Both the position numbers and the translations under genes were made by a program. DNA of 64,000 bases, from positions 5,601,093 through 5,665,092 of the forward strand of contig JAWZSP010000003.1 of assembly GCA_034401135.1 (NCBI GenBank), written 5' to 3'. This document shows, piece by piece, positions 1 to 11,742 of the stretch (the stretch's first letter is position 1; the number at the start of each line of letters is the position of its first letter). Source of the DNA: Volutella citrinella. Its lineage: Eukaryota; Ascomycota; Sordariomycetes; Hypocreales; Nectriaceae. The notes beneath the pieces were generated by a model that was not told the origin of the DNA, ran no database searches, and worked only from the letters and a program-made list of their open reading frames with translations.

Positions 1-1291
1 TCGAGTTTCTTTGCACAAAGATCTTTGATCGATTTGCCCTGGCTACCCGTGATGTCCATGTCACACAGGGCGCCGGTTGCAGCGTCGAAACCAAGAGCAA
101 AGATGATCATGTCAACCTCGTGTTCAACACCATCGCTGGTGCGAATCCCCTTTTCATAAATCGACACGCCCTTGCGACTGATGTCAACAAGATCAACGTT
201 GGGGCGGTTAAAGGTCTCGTAGTAGAAGTGCCCACACGGAGGACGCTTGGAAAGAAATGGGTGTTTCGGACAGAGCAGCTCGGCAGTCTTTGGGTTCTTG
301 ACAATTGCGCGAATCTTTTGGCGGAGATAGTCCGAGGCAACGTCGTTGGATTGCTGGTTCGAAAAGAGATCATCGACCGTCTCAAACTGGAAGTGGAAAC
401 CCCCAGACTCCCAGCCAGCGTCAAGAATTTGTCGGGCATTCGCGGCGTCTGCGAGGTCGTCGACCGTCTTCCCAGTCGACGTCATTGCCAAGCCAAAGCC
501 ATGTGCAGTGGCACGATCCCACGTTTTTTCGTAGTCTTGTTTGATCTCCGCCGCCTGGTGGTCATCAATGATGTAATTTCGTCCGGGGAGAACAAAGTTG
601 GGTGTGCGCTGAAACACCGTCACCCCTTTGGCAATGGGAGCAATCTTGGGGATGATTTGGACTCCTGTAGCGCCAGTTCCGATGACTGCCACCCGTTTAC
701 CGCGGAACTCGACATGGTGCTTGGGCCAGCTGGCTGCCTGGTACCACTCGCCAGTAAACGACTTCAAGCCAGCAAATGGAGGCTCTTTGGGCAAAGAGAG
801 GGGTCCAGTGGCAGGCAGGAAGTAGCGGCATGTGGTTGAATTCCCATTTGAAGTGGTAATCGTCCATACGGCCTTCTCATCGCTGTAGGTTGCAGCGCTA
901 ATACGGGTATTGAACTCGATGATCTTGCGCAGGTCGAATCGGTCTAAGGCCCATCAAGTTAGAGATCTGTCACGGATTCAAGCAGGTCGCGGGAGGGACA
1001 AGACTGACCAGCCACACGGCCGAGATACTGCTGAACTGCGGCTTGAGATGGATAGCGTTCCTGATAGTTCCACTCCTCCTTGGCCCCCTCGGCAAAGTTC
1101 ATTGTGTAGACCCATGCCTCGCTGTCCGTTCGCGCCCCGGGATATCGATTCCAGTACCAGGCGCCACCCACATCTGATCCGGCCTCAAAACACTTTGCAC
1201 TCAGGCCAAGCTGCTCAAGTTCCCACAGGACTCTGATGCCACTGAAGCCGGCACCAACTACTATGGCGTCGTAGTCGACGTTTATTGCCAT
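1..1291 (-). CDS. Baeyer-Villiger / flavin monooxygenase, 3' end outside window
   Basis: FAD- and NADPH-dependent monooxygenase that inserts oxygen next to a carbonyl (ketone to ester or lactone). Exons 1291-1009 and 943-<1; the 65 bp intron (GTCAGT donor, CTAAC branch, TTAG acceptor) restores the conserved RVADRFDLRK stretch. About 408 residues are visible. Seen: GAGFSG nucleotide-binding motif at residues 13-18, [14 protein letters not shown] typical of cyclohexanone-monooxygenase-like enzymes, a second Rossmann motif GTGATG, and CPKHPF near the window edge. The family fingerprint FxGxxxHxxxWP is present as [12 protein letters not shown], with Gln where the family has His. The ATG at 1291 is the first in frame and fits the family start. 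It is divergent from the Zn2Cys6 regulator at 2499. Family assignment is secure; the substrate is unknown. Confidence 0.9.
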
Positions 1292-2498
1292 TGTTTCTGT
1301 ACTGGCTTGCAAGATTGCGACTGAAGATATGACTGGGGCTGGTAGAAAGAGGTCGAAAACACAGTCTGATCTAACTATCAACTCCTCTGGCTTTGGTGGA
1401 ACTTGTTATGATTGATAATGTTGGCCATGGTGCATTGCTACAAGCCTTGGTGATGGTAGGCTCTACTGTTTACGGTATGGCCATGTAGCACGAGCGACAC
1501 GGCGTCGGAGTTGCCCGACTAGGGAGTATCGAGGGAGCTGAGCTACCCGAGATAGCCGGGCGATCCGCAATAGCCACCGTGGCAGGGACTCCAGTCCAAA
1601 CTGCCATATCCGGAGAGGTGGGGTGAGAGCCGTGATTGTGAAGAAAAAGCTGTCCATTGGGAGGCCAAGCCGAGCGGAAGCCAGTGGGATAGAGCCATAA
1701 TTGACGGATAATCTCGGTTGAGCATGGATACTTGCACTGCGCCTTCTGAAACGTGTTCCATCCACCTATGGATTGGCCCTTTGCTATCAAGCTTGCCACC
1801 TACTTCCTGCGAGGATTAGAAATGTAGAGAGCAACACAAACTATCAGTAAGGGTGACGACTATTGCTCTTAGGAGTGAATAGGGACCACTCTCCATGTTA
1901 CTATCATTGGATGTACAATTCTGTTACCTGTATGTTTACACCTGGAATCCTTGTGGGCTGAATGATGCCACCGGGGCGGCGCCGAGATGCCGTATTGGGG
2001 TTAGTGATAGTGTTCGGCGTTGGCCGTCAGCAAACCAGGTCCTTGCTTATTATCGCAGTCTCTCCTAGACTCGTGGTGCGTAACAGTTCTGATCAGCCAG
2101 AGCCTGGACGGTCCAGGCAATGCATGACGGCACACGATGGTGCCCCAGATTGTGAATCGAGGAATGGAAGCATCGCGGAAGCCACTATCAGGTAGCCTAG
2201 CTCTGCTGCTTTCGCCAATTGCTTGATTGACATGAAGAACAAGGACTTTTACTGTGTCCGAGACCCGCGGAGACCGGTGCGGCGATGACCGATGAAACGA
2301 CATCACGTCCCCCTCGTTTCGGCGGCGCCCCGTCCGAAGGCTAACCCGCATGTGCTGCGTAGATTGGCAGTGCGTCACCCCGCTTGAACAATGCAACCTT
2401 TGATTCTGTGGCCCAGTCTCAACGGTTGCGTTGCTTTGCGATCGTTTGCCGAGACAATTGTGGATATTCTCGCTGTTTGACACTTGCGATTCTTCACA
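1292..2498. promoter_or_regulatory. Divergent intergenic region between monooxygenase and regulator
   Basis: 1.2 kb without a convincing gene. Short minus-strand frames at 1463-1799 and 2001-2570 have no recognisable domain and are probably noise. It must carry the promoters of the monooxygenase (left) and the Zn2Cys6 regulator (right). A palindromic CGGC-GCCG at 1977-1984 is a possible Zn2Cys6 site; similar inverted CGGC/GCCG pairs occur in two other promoters of this group. Confidence 0.4.
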
Positions 2499-4848
2499 AT
2501 GGTGGATCGACCCAGAGCCTCCTCGTCGTCCACCACAGGCCCATTCCAGCGAGCATCGATTGCTTGCCAAAGCTGTCGGCTCCGCAAAGTCAAGGTAAAC
2601 AAAAGCTCTATCACCGTGTCATAACCCTGTCATATGGGCTAGAAATCTGACCTTGTCATGTCCAGTGCGATGCGCAATCTGTCCAGTCGACCCAAGGCTG
2701 CGGCCCTTGCAGGAGGGCCGGGCAAGAATGCGTGCTCGACCCCTTGTCCGACGGGCGAAGGTTTGTGACAGATGGCGCGTGTGTATGGGTGAATCAGTAG
2801 CCGCTAAGCTCGAGTTGCAGGACTGTCAACCGGAAGATTGTCGATGGTTTGCAGCAGCGGATAGAAACCCTCGAGGCTCTGAATCAGCGAACGGGCCGTC
2901 CATCAGGCGATACAACCAGCTGGAGAAGCAGTGAGTGCGATGCCAGGACCCCGCCGACAGCATCAAACGTAGCCTGCGCCCCAAGCCAGAGGTATGTTGG
3001 TCGCAGACTGGTCTTGGGCCCTGCCAATTGGGCCAATTCCCATCCCAATGCACACACAGTCCTGGGCTAATCTCCAACCTGGGACAAGACGTGATAGCAA
3101 TTCCAGCATTGTAGTCGCCCACAGCGACGAGAGGAGCAACAGAGCACTGCCACGGACAAGTGACGCTCCATCTTCTCCAGAAAACAACACCCTCGGCGCA
3201 TCACCGAGCTTCTACGGAGCAACATCCCATCCGCATGTCACATCTCCCGGGGAGGAGCCCCAGACGACGCCGGACAGCAACGCGAATGCAGTTCGAATTG
3301 GCCTCGACCCAAGTTCCCCGCGCTTGCAAAGGCAATTGTTGCAGGCATTCTTCAGGTACCAGACTCTATGGGTCGACATTGTCGATGAAGCAACCTTTAC
3401 CGCCTCCCGGGCCAACGGCGCCGATTCACGGTGGTACTCCAAGTTTCTGGAAAACACAATGCTGGCATGTGCTGCCCGCCTCGGCACGTCGAAATCCGTT
3501 CGAGCCTTGGGCTCCACGTACTCTGACTGGGCCAAGCAAGACACCTTGAAGGCCATGACGGACCCTACACCAGCCAATCTCCAAGGCTTCTTGCTATTGA
3601 GTGAATACGAAGTGACCCAGGGGAATGGTCGTTCAGGGTGGATGTTTTGCGGTTTGTCTTCTCTTCTTCCATGGCCTGGCGCCTTGGAAACCATCACATC
3701 ACGTCTAACCATTCATCACAGGTGTGGCTTGCAGAATGCTCTCGGACCTCGGACTGCACGAGGTTGCCAGCATCATTGGCAGCTCTGAAAAGACCAAACA
3801 GCCAAACAAGGAACACGAGCTCGCCTACGACCTACTAGCAGCATGCATTGTGTATGAGGGAGTGTGGACGCTCTACCTTGGTAGGCCAAGTTCCATCCCA
3901 GCATCCGTGATGGCGGTTGTGAATTCTCGGCACCGTCAAGGACGAAACTCCAACTCGCCCTGGCTCAACGCCTGGATAGGCATATCGTTGCCAATGGCGG
4001 AGATTTCACGACTGCTGAATGAACAATCGACGAGCGACTCTGACATATCTGCGCCTCTGCGAAAGCTCTTTAAGCAGATGGAAGAGTGGTACGAGAATCT
4101 CCCACCGGACATGACATACAACGAAGGTCTTTTGGCGGACATGGACCTGGCTGGGTATGGAGTCCACGCTCAGTACTGCAAAGTTCAGATTCTTGTGCGT
4201 CGAGCGCTATCGAAGTCACCACACACCAGGAAGAGACCTTACAATGATATGACCAAGAGTGTGGCTCCATGCATGTCCGTGGCTCAGTCAAATGCCATGG
4301 CTTACCACTACGCGCTCCGGATAGCCCGTCTGGTAGTCACCTATCGGGAAGCCGTCGGGATGGAGAACATGCCATCGATTATGCTCGACAATGCTGTCCA
4401 CGCAGCAACGGAAATGATAGCATACCTCGGCAAAGGAGATAACTTGAACATGGCGAATTCGCAGGAGCACATCATGTGGCTACGGCAGCTCATAGACAGC
4501 ATGGAACTGCTGCAGCCGCACTTTCCCATCACTGGGCGCATGTTGGATTCTCTTCGGCAGATGTGTGGGAGCGGACCGTTGGCCAGCATCTTTGACTCTG
4601 CATCGTCCATCTCAACCGAGACCCAGGGCATGTCACTCTCAACAACAGGGGCTTTCTCTGTCCACGACTCGAGGAAGGGGCCAGATGTTCTTACGACGAC
4701 CACGGGAGACCAGCTCGCGGACTGGGACTTTTTTGATCCAGCAATTGGTATCGACAATATTTTTGCCTCGCAAGTTTTGGATGAAGCGAGTCTCAATATA
4801 AATATGCCCGAGGAATTGATGTCTAGTCTAGTACAAAGTGTGTCATAA
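2499..4848 (+). CDS. Zn2Cys6 transcription factor with fungal_trans domain
   Basis: Nuclear DNA-binding regulator, about 683 residues. Exons 2499-2594, 2666-2760, 2821-2991, about 3089-3651 and 3722-4848. The Zn2Cys6 cluster spans exons 1-2: CQSCRLRKVK joins CDAQ across intron 1, followed by CGPCRRAGQEC. Exon 3 gives a linker/coiled segment (IVDGLQQRIETLEALNQ). The fungal_trans middle homology region covers the LLQAFFRYQTLWVD to RMLSDLGLHE stretch, spliced at 3652-3721. The third intron is uncertain: 2992-3088 (GTATGT donor) keeps frame, but 2931-3006 (GTGAGT donor) also does. The gene sits between the two flavin monooxygenases and is the likely local regulator of the oxidative group; that role is inferred from position. 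Confidence 0.88.
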
Positions 4849-5197
4849 GGTTGATAAATTAGCAATGTAATAATGCGTGATCTGCGCTGTTCCGTTACTT
4901 GACGCTCCAATCTAATAGTTGCTTGATGAAGTCTAGCATTGTGCAGCCCGGGATGTCTAATTAGCCGGCTTGAAGATGGGCCAATTATGCTCGAAATGGA
5001 TGAGATCTTACGATAACGATAGGGTAGTGCATAAGTTTGAAGAGAGAGCGTAGTTGCTTAAACAGAATCCAATCCAACCATCAACTTCCAAGCGAATACA
5101 ATCAACCTACACTGACGCATCTACAGGAGATGCTGTATCTACCATGTGTCTCGACGTAGCAAGAACACTATTTGAGTCAAGTTGTCCGACATAATGA
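4849..5197. other. Convergent 3' region
   Basis: Space between the convergent ends of the Zn2Cys6 regulator and the flavin monooxygenase fusion. It presumably holds both 3' UTRs. I see no gene or repeat in it. Confidence 0.5.
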
Positions 5198-7862
5198 CTA
5201 GACAAGGCCCCGAGAAAACAGCGTTTGGGCCATGACACCCTCCCGCCAGTACCAAACGGCCGACATTGTTGCTCCCGGGCCCGCAACAATAAATCCCAGA
5301 GCGATGACGGCACACATCTGGCCGGTTCCAAGCGTGGACCGGCCCACTCGCTTCAAATCCCACGCTGCCATGCATAACCAGACGTACGAGGCAACTTCAA
5401 ACCCCCAAAAGTCCACCAAGAAGAGATCCCGGAGGCCCCCTCCAAAGCTCTTGGGCACCCCCGCCAGGTTGGGCCAGAAGACCGACATGAGCGTCATCTC
5501 CGGGGAAAAGGCAATCTGAGTGAGGCAGTACAAGTGGAAGGCCAGGCCAATGACACCAGTAATGATGTACACGGCTTTGAGGTGTGGCATATCGGGGAAC
5601 TCTTGATTGGCCTTCTTGGGGCGGACATTGTTGGGCTTGCCGCGATTATAGTAGTATGCGAGAATACCACAGATGAGGGGCACAAACATTGGGGACGGCT
5701 GCCACAGTGCCTCAAAAGCCTGGGCAGTATTCGGGTCCTTCCACGGCACAAACATGAGAGCTGTCGGAAGACCATAGCCAATGAGTACTGCCCATGGTAG
5801 GGACGCGGCAAACTGGATAGGTACTTCACGGTTGAGTGGCCACCAGTACGTCTCCGGCTCCGAGATGAACGTGTAGACGGCATAGTAGATCGGCATGTAA
5901 ATACCAATGCCTGCGCTCTGAACCAGTGTGAACCAGATGGTAATACTGCAAAGGCGTTAGTAGAGAGTCAATGAACGAGGAGTCGTGCTACTCACAGTGC
6001 CAATGGCGTCACTTTGTTGCGGCTGCGATATGCCTCAATCGACCAGACGGCAAACGGCTGGAGGAGCATGCCGAGAAAGTACAGTTGAATCATGCCGAAA
6101 TTCACGTCCCAGTTCCGAAGACCAGTCATGAAGATGGCGGCCAAGAATGTCAGATAGTCGTCGATCCACGATAGACCAATATAGCTGCGCCTAAGCGGGA
6201 ACTCGGGGTCGTACGGAAAACGGCCGGTCGTCAGGGTAGTCTCTAAATAGTCTCCAAGGCCCCAGTTGGCAGACCAAACCCACATCCCCCAGTACACAAA
6301 AGCAGCGACACCGAGGTAGAACGCAATGAAGCACCACTTGGCAGCACCCCGAGGGGTTGGAATGCCCAGCAGCTCATCCTTGTACGGCACAAGTCTCGGA
6401 GCTGGGGTCATTTTGGGGCTGTTGAGCTTCTCGGCCAGCGGCATGTTGCGGGAGAAGTGGAACGTGACGTCTTCCTTGTCGGTCCGCGGCAGCAGATATA
6501 ACGAGGCAAATTCGTGGAAGAGCGTGTCAAACGACTCGGCGCGCTGTTGATCGTGAGAATGAACCTTGAGCTGAGTCGCCCTGTCTTGCCGAATCTGCTG
6601 GGTCGTCGAGAAAATGTGCTCAATTTGTTCGGGACCAAGTCTGCCTTTACTGCGTTTGGCGATGGCCAGCTCCTTGACAAGGAGATTGACAAAGGTTGCC
6701 GCCGTTTCGATGCATGCGTTGCCTCCATGACCGGCGATGGGGTGGAACTTTTCATCATTAGCATCCTCAACTTGCAGGAAGACGAGCGAACAAGGACTCA
6801 GCTGGCTCCGTACCTTGTGTGAGGAATCGCCAATCGTGATGATGCGCTTGTAATACCATTTCCGAAAGACATATTCCTGCAGAGGCAGAAGCGCAGATGT
6901 TATTCTTGCGTCCAATATGTCCTTGAACTTGAGATTCGGCGTGATGTTGTCATTCTCTCGCTGCGCAAGAATCTTGTTTTCGTCATCTTTGGTATAGGCT
7001 GGAATGTCATTACCATACGCTGTTTGCGCAAGTTTGAAGAAGTAGAACCAGTAGATGCGACCTTCAGGCCCACCGTTGACAATGTAGGATTCGTGTTTCT
7101 TGAAGACAGAGTTGGATGCACCCGGTTCAATGCCGTCACACGGGTTGGATATCCCGAAAACACATCCATAATCGACAGGCACCGCTAGATCAGGGTTAAT
7201 ATACCATGTTGCCCAAGCGTGTCTCGTGTGTCCAACTTACACCTGTGCTCATCGGGCGCAATCCATCCCGGGGACTTGTCCTTGGCGATTCGCCACATCT
7301 CTCCCCTCACGGTGCTATGAATTCCATCGGCGCCAATCACAATGTCGCCCCGGTATACAGAATCGTCGGTGGTCTTGACAGTGACCCCGTCGGCAGTCAT
7401 ATCAACTTTGCGTACGCATTTTCCCGTGAGGACCTTTGTTTTATCCTTGATGTTATCGTATAGTACTTGAAGCACCATCTGGCGATCGAGGAAGACGATG
7501 GGGTAGCCATGTCTGGATGGATCAGAGCAGTGTCCAACGGCTAATTGCAGGAAATCTCACCTCTCCACCATTGATTGGTTCATGCCGCGCATCTCATGTA
7601 TGATCGTGCCCGTCTTGTCGCGGAAGTGGAATGAATCCAAAGGAGGGCAAAGTTCCAGCATCTTTTCGAACAGGCCGAGTTGGTCCAGGATTCTGTTTCC
7701 ATGTGGCAACAGGCCGATGCTTGCACCCACTTGAGGGGCAATGTCTGGGTAGGACTCGAGGACCAAGAAGTCGATGCCGTAGTGCTGCAGCATGTTCGCA
7801 AGCGTAAGGCCGGTAATGCTGCCACCGGCAATGAGGACTTTGAAACTCCCCTTTGCAGTCAT
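5198..7862 (-). CDS. FAD monooxygenase fused to a C-terminal multi-pass membrane domain
   Basis: About 814 residues from five exons: 7862-7561, 7512-7241, 7184-6814, 6747-5996, 5945-5198. The N-terminal ~430 residues are a PaxM-like group A flavin monooxygenase: GGSITG FAD motif near residue 14, HGYPIVFLDRQ, GADGIHSTVR near residue 165, and GDSSHK-FHPIAGHGGNACIE around 310-325, which is contiguous only after removing intron 6813-6748. That intron is 66 bp and stop-free, so a retained form would insert 22 residues between the FAD motifs. From about residue 453 the protein becomes strongly hydrophobic, with roughly eight candidate membrane spans (for example WCFIAFYLGVAAFVYWGMW). PaxM-like enzymes epoxidise prenyl chains in indole-diterpene and meroterpenoid pathways, but no prenyltransferase or cyclase gene is visible here. 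I do not recognise the C-terminal domain as a Pyr4-type cyclase. Confidence 0.87.
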
Positions 7863-8527
7863 TTTTCGTCGTGAAGCTGCTCACAGCTTCTGCTCAGAGT
7901 GGAAGTGAATAAATATTGACAGCCCCAATGGAATCGAGGAATTTTATCTAGGGTGATGCTTTACAGTCAGTATTTGACAGTGACAGCTTGCAATATAATG
8001 TAATCATCCCTCGCCCTCCCAGGCCAGCTGGAGTGAACGAAAAGACCAGTTCGGCCCACTCCGTGAGCTTTTCGGACCTGTCAATCCAGGGCAACCAACT
8101 ACCGGAAGCTGAGTGGCAGGACAGGGTACACGGTGTCTCAAATCTCCGAACTTGGTGTGGCTCGGCTGGGACGGAAATCCGGGCCGACCCCAGCCAGTTT
8201 TCAAACCCCTCCATCTCCCCGCCGCCCAGACTAGTCAAACAGCATGTAACTTTGGGTTGCGGCTCTGTATTATTTGCCAGGAGGTAAAACCATCACTATC
8301 GGCTAAGCCGGACCGGACAATGCGCCCATGGCTCACCTCCATGTTCTGTGACAGCGGTAGTGCAAAAGTTGGGGCATTATACCATAGCGTTCGTCCATGT
8401 TTCGTCAGACTTGGACACATGACCGGGTATTCATCTTTCACTCTTGTCTAATCCTTTTGCGTTACCTTGCTTTGTCGTTGACTGGCCTCTTCTCGGGATT
8501 TCAGCAACCGATCAAAGCAGCCTCATC
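7863..8527. promoter_or_regulatory. Divergent promoter region of flavin monooxygenase fusion and hydrolase
   Basis: 665 bp with no supported gene. An inverted CGGC-TAA-GCCG lies at 8300-8310, about 220 bp upstream of the hydrolase start, and resembles a Zn2Cys6 half-site pair. The reading frame of the hydrolase is open back to 8444 but has no ATG before 8528. Confidence 0.4.
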
Positions 8528-9505
8528 ATGGATACTTTGCAGCGAAAGCGTTTGTCCACTACCCGTGGCATGAGCTACACATACTATACCTCACCTGGCA
8601 TTGAGCCTGCCCTGTTTTTCATTCATGGCTGGCCTGATTCGGCGCATCTTTGGTCTGACGTTGTCTCGACACTTCGCGATCTTCCAAACAAGATCATCAT
8701 CCCCGACTGTCTAGGATACGCTGGCACGGACAAACCAAGCGACACAGCATTATACTCGTACAAAGGCCAGGCCGACGACTTGGTGGATATTTTGAATCAC
8801 GAAGCTACAGAATCGACCGTCATTATCGGACACGACTGGGGCAGTGCACTAGCTCAGCGAGTCTACCTCCATTACCGCGGCCGTTTTTGCGCCGTCGTCT
8901 TGCTCAACACTGGGTACATGGTTCCCTCCGGAGAACCCTTTGATCTCAAAGCAGTCAACAGGGCAACAACAAACGCGTTTGGATACCCGCAGTTTTCCTA
9001 CTGGGAGCTGCTGACGGCCCCCGAAGCCCCAAAGATGCTGGATGACAACCTGGAACGGGTGTGGCCCATGCTTCACGGGGACTTTGAAGACTGGATGTAC
9101 CAGATGTTTTGTGTCCCAAATGCAATGCGGGACTTCTTGCTTGGCGACGAGCAAGTTCCACTGAAAGCATTCGCCAGGCGCCCGGAATGGAAACACCACT
9201 TTATGCAGCAATTCAAAGACGGTGGGTTTGAGTCGGCACTGCAAATGTACAAGGCTACGGCGTTGAATATCCAAGCCGCTTCAGACTCGGCCATTGGAAA
9301 GGATAGCTTGAGGATTGAGGTGCCGCTGCTGTTTGTAATCTGTACTCAGGATGTGGTGTGCAGACCAGAAATGATGTCTCAGGCAAAATCTCAAGGCCTG
9401 GTACCCCATCTCAAAGAGGTCACAATTGAATCAGGTCATTGGTCGCCAATGGAGAAGCCGGAGGAGATTGCCACGCATATAAGAGATTTCCTTTTCGGTA
9501 TTTAA
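8528..9505 (+). CDS. Alpha/beta hydrolase, soluble epoxide hydrolase-like
   Basis: Intronless, 325 residues, starting at the first ATG of the frame. It has the epoxide hydrolase/haloalkane dehalogenase layout: oxyanion motif HGWPDS at 33-38, nucleophile elbow GHDWGS with Asp103, catalytic acid in CTQD (Asp275) and catalytic His304 in ESGHW. An Asp nucleophile means an alkyl-enzyme ester mechanism, so epoxides or haloalkanes are the family's normal substrates; ester or lactone hydrolysis is possible but less typical. No signal peptide is evident, so it is probably cytosolic. It stands next to the flavin monooxygenase fusion, whose family makes epoxides, so one reading is epoxide formation followed by hydrolysis. 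The other is lactone opening after the Baeyer-Villiger enzyme. Confidence 0.88.
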   Translation: MDTLQRKRLSTTRGMSYTYYTSPGIEPALFFIHGWPDSAHLWSDVVSTLRDLPNKIIIPDCLGYAGTDKPSDTALYSYKGQADDLVDILNHEATESTVIIGHDWGSALAQRVYLHYRGRFCAVVLLNTGYMVPSGEPFDLKAVNRATTNAFGYPQFSYWELLTAPEAPKMLDDNLERVWPMLHGDFEDWMYQMFCVPNAMRDFLLGDEQVPLKAFARRPEWKHHFMQQFKDGGFESALQMYKATALNIQAASDSAIGKDSLRIEVPLLFVICTQDVVCRPEMMSQAKSQGLVPHLKEVTIESGHWSPMEKPEEIATHIRDFLFGI

Positions 9506-9803
9506 GAGTGCACTTGAATTGACGTTCATTCACTTAGCTCATCATACCTCGTAGTGTGTGATAGATCGTATTGGTACGGCAACCTGCTTCAACAGGAGAG
9601 AATGACTCCTACTCGCATTCACATCCAGTTCGTTGTCTCCCTACTCTGGTCGGATAAGATTGACCATCCGCTGGCGAGGGTATCAATACAAGGTTTCCGA
9701 GACACGGTGATGGACAAGAGACACATCAACTTGAGGACCATTTGTGGATGCGAATCAGAATGATACCCTGCAGAAGAGGCCTGATCTACGACAACCGCGC
9801 TAT

Positions 9804-11332
9804 CTACACCTCCATGTTGATGAGGATAGTCTTGGGCTCTGTAAAGAGCCTCAACGCATACTCGCCAAACTCTCGCCCGATGCCGCTCTGCTTCTTCCCC
9901 CCAAAAGGTGCTTGCATGCTCTGCACGCTAACACAGTTAATGCCAACCACTCCCGACTCTATTGCTGAGGACACACGCAGAGCTCGAGTAATGTCCTTTG
10001 TGAAAACCCCAGCCATCAAACCATACTCTGTGTCATTTGACAGCCCGACTACCTCCTCCTCGGTTTTGAATGTCTTGATGACACTGACAGGCCCGAACAC
10101 CTCGTTCCTGTAGACTTCTGCGTCATCCTTTGGATCCAAAAACACAGTCGGCTTGAGAAAGCACCCAGTCTCCCCATGCTGTATACCACCCACCACAAGC
10201 TTAGCCTCGAGCTTGGCCCTTTCAATCATTTGTTTAATCCGCTCAAGTTGACCTTTATCGACGATGGGCCCTAGCTTTGTGTCCGGGTCTTGAGGATCTC
10301 CGAGGTCGTCAGCTGCTTCTTCCATCTCCGTTGTGTACCTCTCAATGAAACGGTTTGCAATGCCTTCTTGTACGTAAACTCGTGTTGCTCCAACGCACAG
10401 CTGACCACTTCGTGTTAATATCCCAGCGATGGCCCATTTCAGTGCATTGTCGAGATCGGCGTCATCGAAGATAACCGCTGGGCTCTTGCCTCCCAGCTCA
10501 AGGGTAACCCGTTTCAAGTTGCTTCTGGCAGCTGCCTCCTGGATGCGTTTCCCCGTTGAGATGGAGCCAGTAAAGCTGATTTTGCGAACCCTCATGTGCG
10601 CCGCGAGCAAGGCGCCAGTCGATCCATCTCCCAGTAGAACTTGAACAACGCCTGGAGGGAATCCCGCCTCGCTGAACAAGGCTGCAATCGCGAGGGACCC
10701 TAAAGGAGTCTTCTCACTAGGCTTCACAATGATAACGTTTCCCGTGGCAAGAGCTGGGGCTGTCTTGAGGAAGAATGTCGCCAGCGGGGCATTGAAGGGG
10801 TTGATGGCAACACATACACCCAGCGGCTCATGACGGACCAACTTGACGAATCCTGCATTCCAGCGTTGTCAACAACAGACAAAGGATTGCACTTCAAGCA
10901 TCACTCACCATCATCAGCGGGGAAATAGTCCCCCTTTTGCTTATCTGTCCAACCGGCATAATAGAGGACGCAATTCCGAATATACGTCTTCTCGCGGACC
11001 GGGGCCAGCGAGACTGGAATGCCGGATGTGAGCGAATCGAGTGTCAAGATTGGTGTGAGTCTATCCTCGAGCAACGATGCCAGCTTGACAAGACACTCCG
11101 TTCGCTGGACGGCTGAAAACTGGCTCCATGGCCCTCGGAAGGCATCCTCGGCATACTTGACCGCTGCTTCAACGTCTGCTGGTCCAGCGATTGGGATGCC
11201 ATCCGCGACGAGACTGTTATCTTTGGGGTTCTTGAGTCCATATGTCTCCTTGCTTTGGGCCTCGACATACTGCCCGTTTATATAAAGCCTGGTGTATGAT
11301 TTCGGGTCGAGCCTTTCGCTGTTCGTCGCCAT
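9804..11332 (-). CDS. NAD(P)-dependent aldehyde dehydrogenase
   Basis: 490 residues, exons 11332-10909 and 10852-9804 with one 56 bp intron (GTGAGT donor). ALDH superfamily: INPFNAPL, KPSEKTPLGS, FTGSISTGK, catalytic Glu260 in LELGGKSP, catalytic Cys294 in RSGQLCVGATR, and NEVFGPV. Oxidises an aldehyde to the acid. The sequence resembles the salicylaldehyde/vanillin-type branch more than general acetaldehyde dehydrogenases, but the substrate cannot be read from the sequence. It is divergently transcribed from the alcohol dehydrogenase at 11743 across a 410 bp shared promoter, an arrangement that would suit joint control of consecutive alcohol-to-aldehyde-to-acid steps. Confidence 0.92.
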
Positions 11333-11742
11333 TGTATTGCAGGTTGACCAAGTCCGATTGGGGCTTGCGTCGCTCTGTTGCTAGGCGCTCTGGCTTATTA
11401 AACCACCAAACTTACCAGGCTAGATCGTGATGCTTAGAAAGACTTGTCACTTGTGTTGGACTTGGCCGAGCACCAAAGTGATTCCGAAGCCTGGACAAAA
11501 CAACCGTATCCCTCAACAACAGCTTCAAGGCCAAGTGTACTTTCCGTCTCGGCAAACAACTCCGATGATGAGGACCCAATCAGACGTATATCCGAGCCGG
11601 CCAAAGCCGATGCCCCTGCAACTTTGAAATTCGGCTAGCGCCGATGCTAGTGGGTGGGGAGATAAATGGCTCCCATTCGCTGGTCCTCATTTCACCTATA
11701 CTGTGTGTTCTCGACACAGACATCTTGTTTCAGCGATCAATA
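11333..11742. promoter_or_regulatory. Shared divergent promoter of aldehyde and alcohol dehydrogenases
   Basis: 410 bp between the two starts. It contains an inverted pair TCGGC-TAGC-GCCGA at 11631-11644, about 100 bp upstream of the alcohol dehydrogenase ATG, and a nearby GCCGGCC. This is a candidate site for a Zn2Cys6 protein such as the one encoded at 2499. Binding is inference only. Confidence 0.4.

Noticed and set aside
120..839. 239-residue plus-strand frame
   Set aside because: It is antisense to the Baeyer-Villiger monooxygenase, whose motifs are clear on the minus strand.
1463..1799. Three overlapping minus-strand frames of 70-109 residues
   Set aside because: No recognisable family and no consistent start; treated as intergenic.
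2001..2570. 189-residue minus-strand frame
   Set aside because: Low-complexity composition, no domain, and it overlaps the first exon of the Zn2Cys6 regulator on the other strand.
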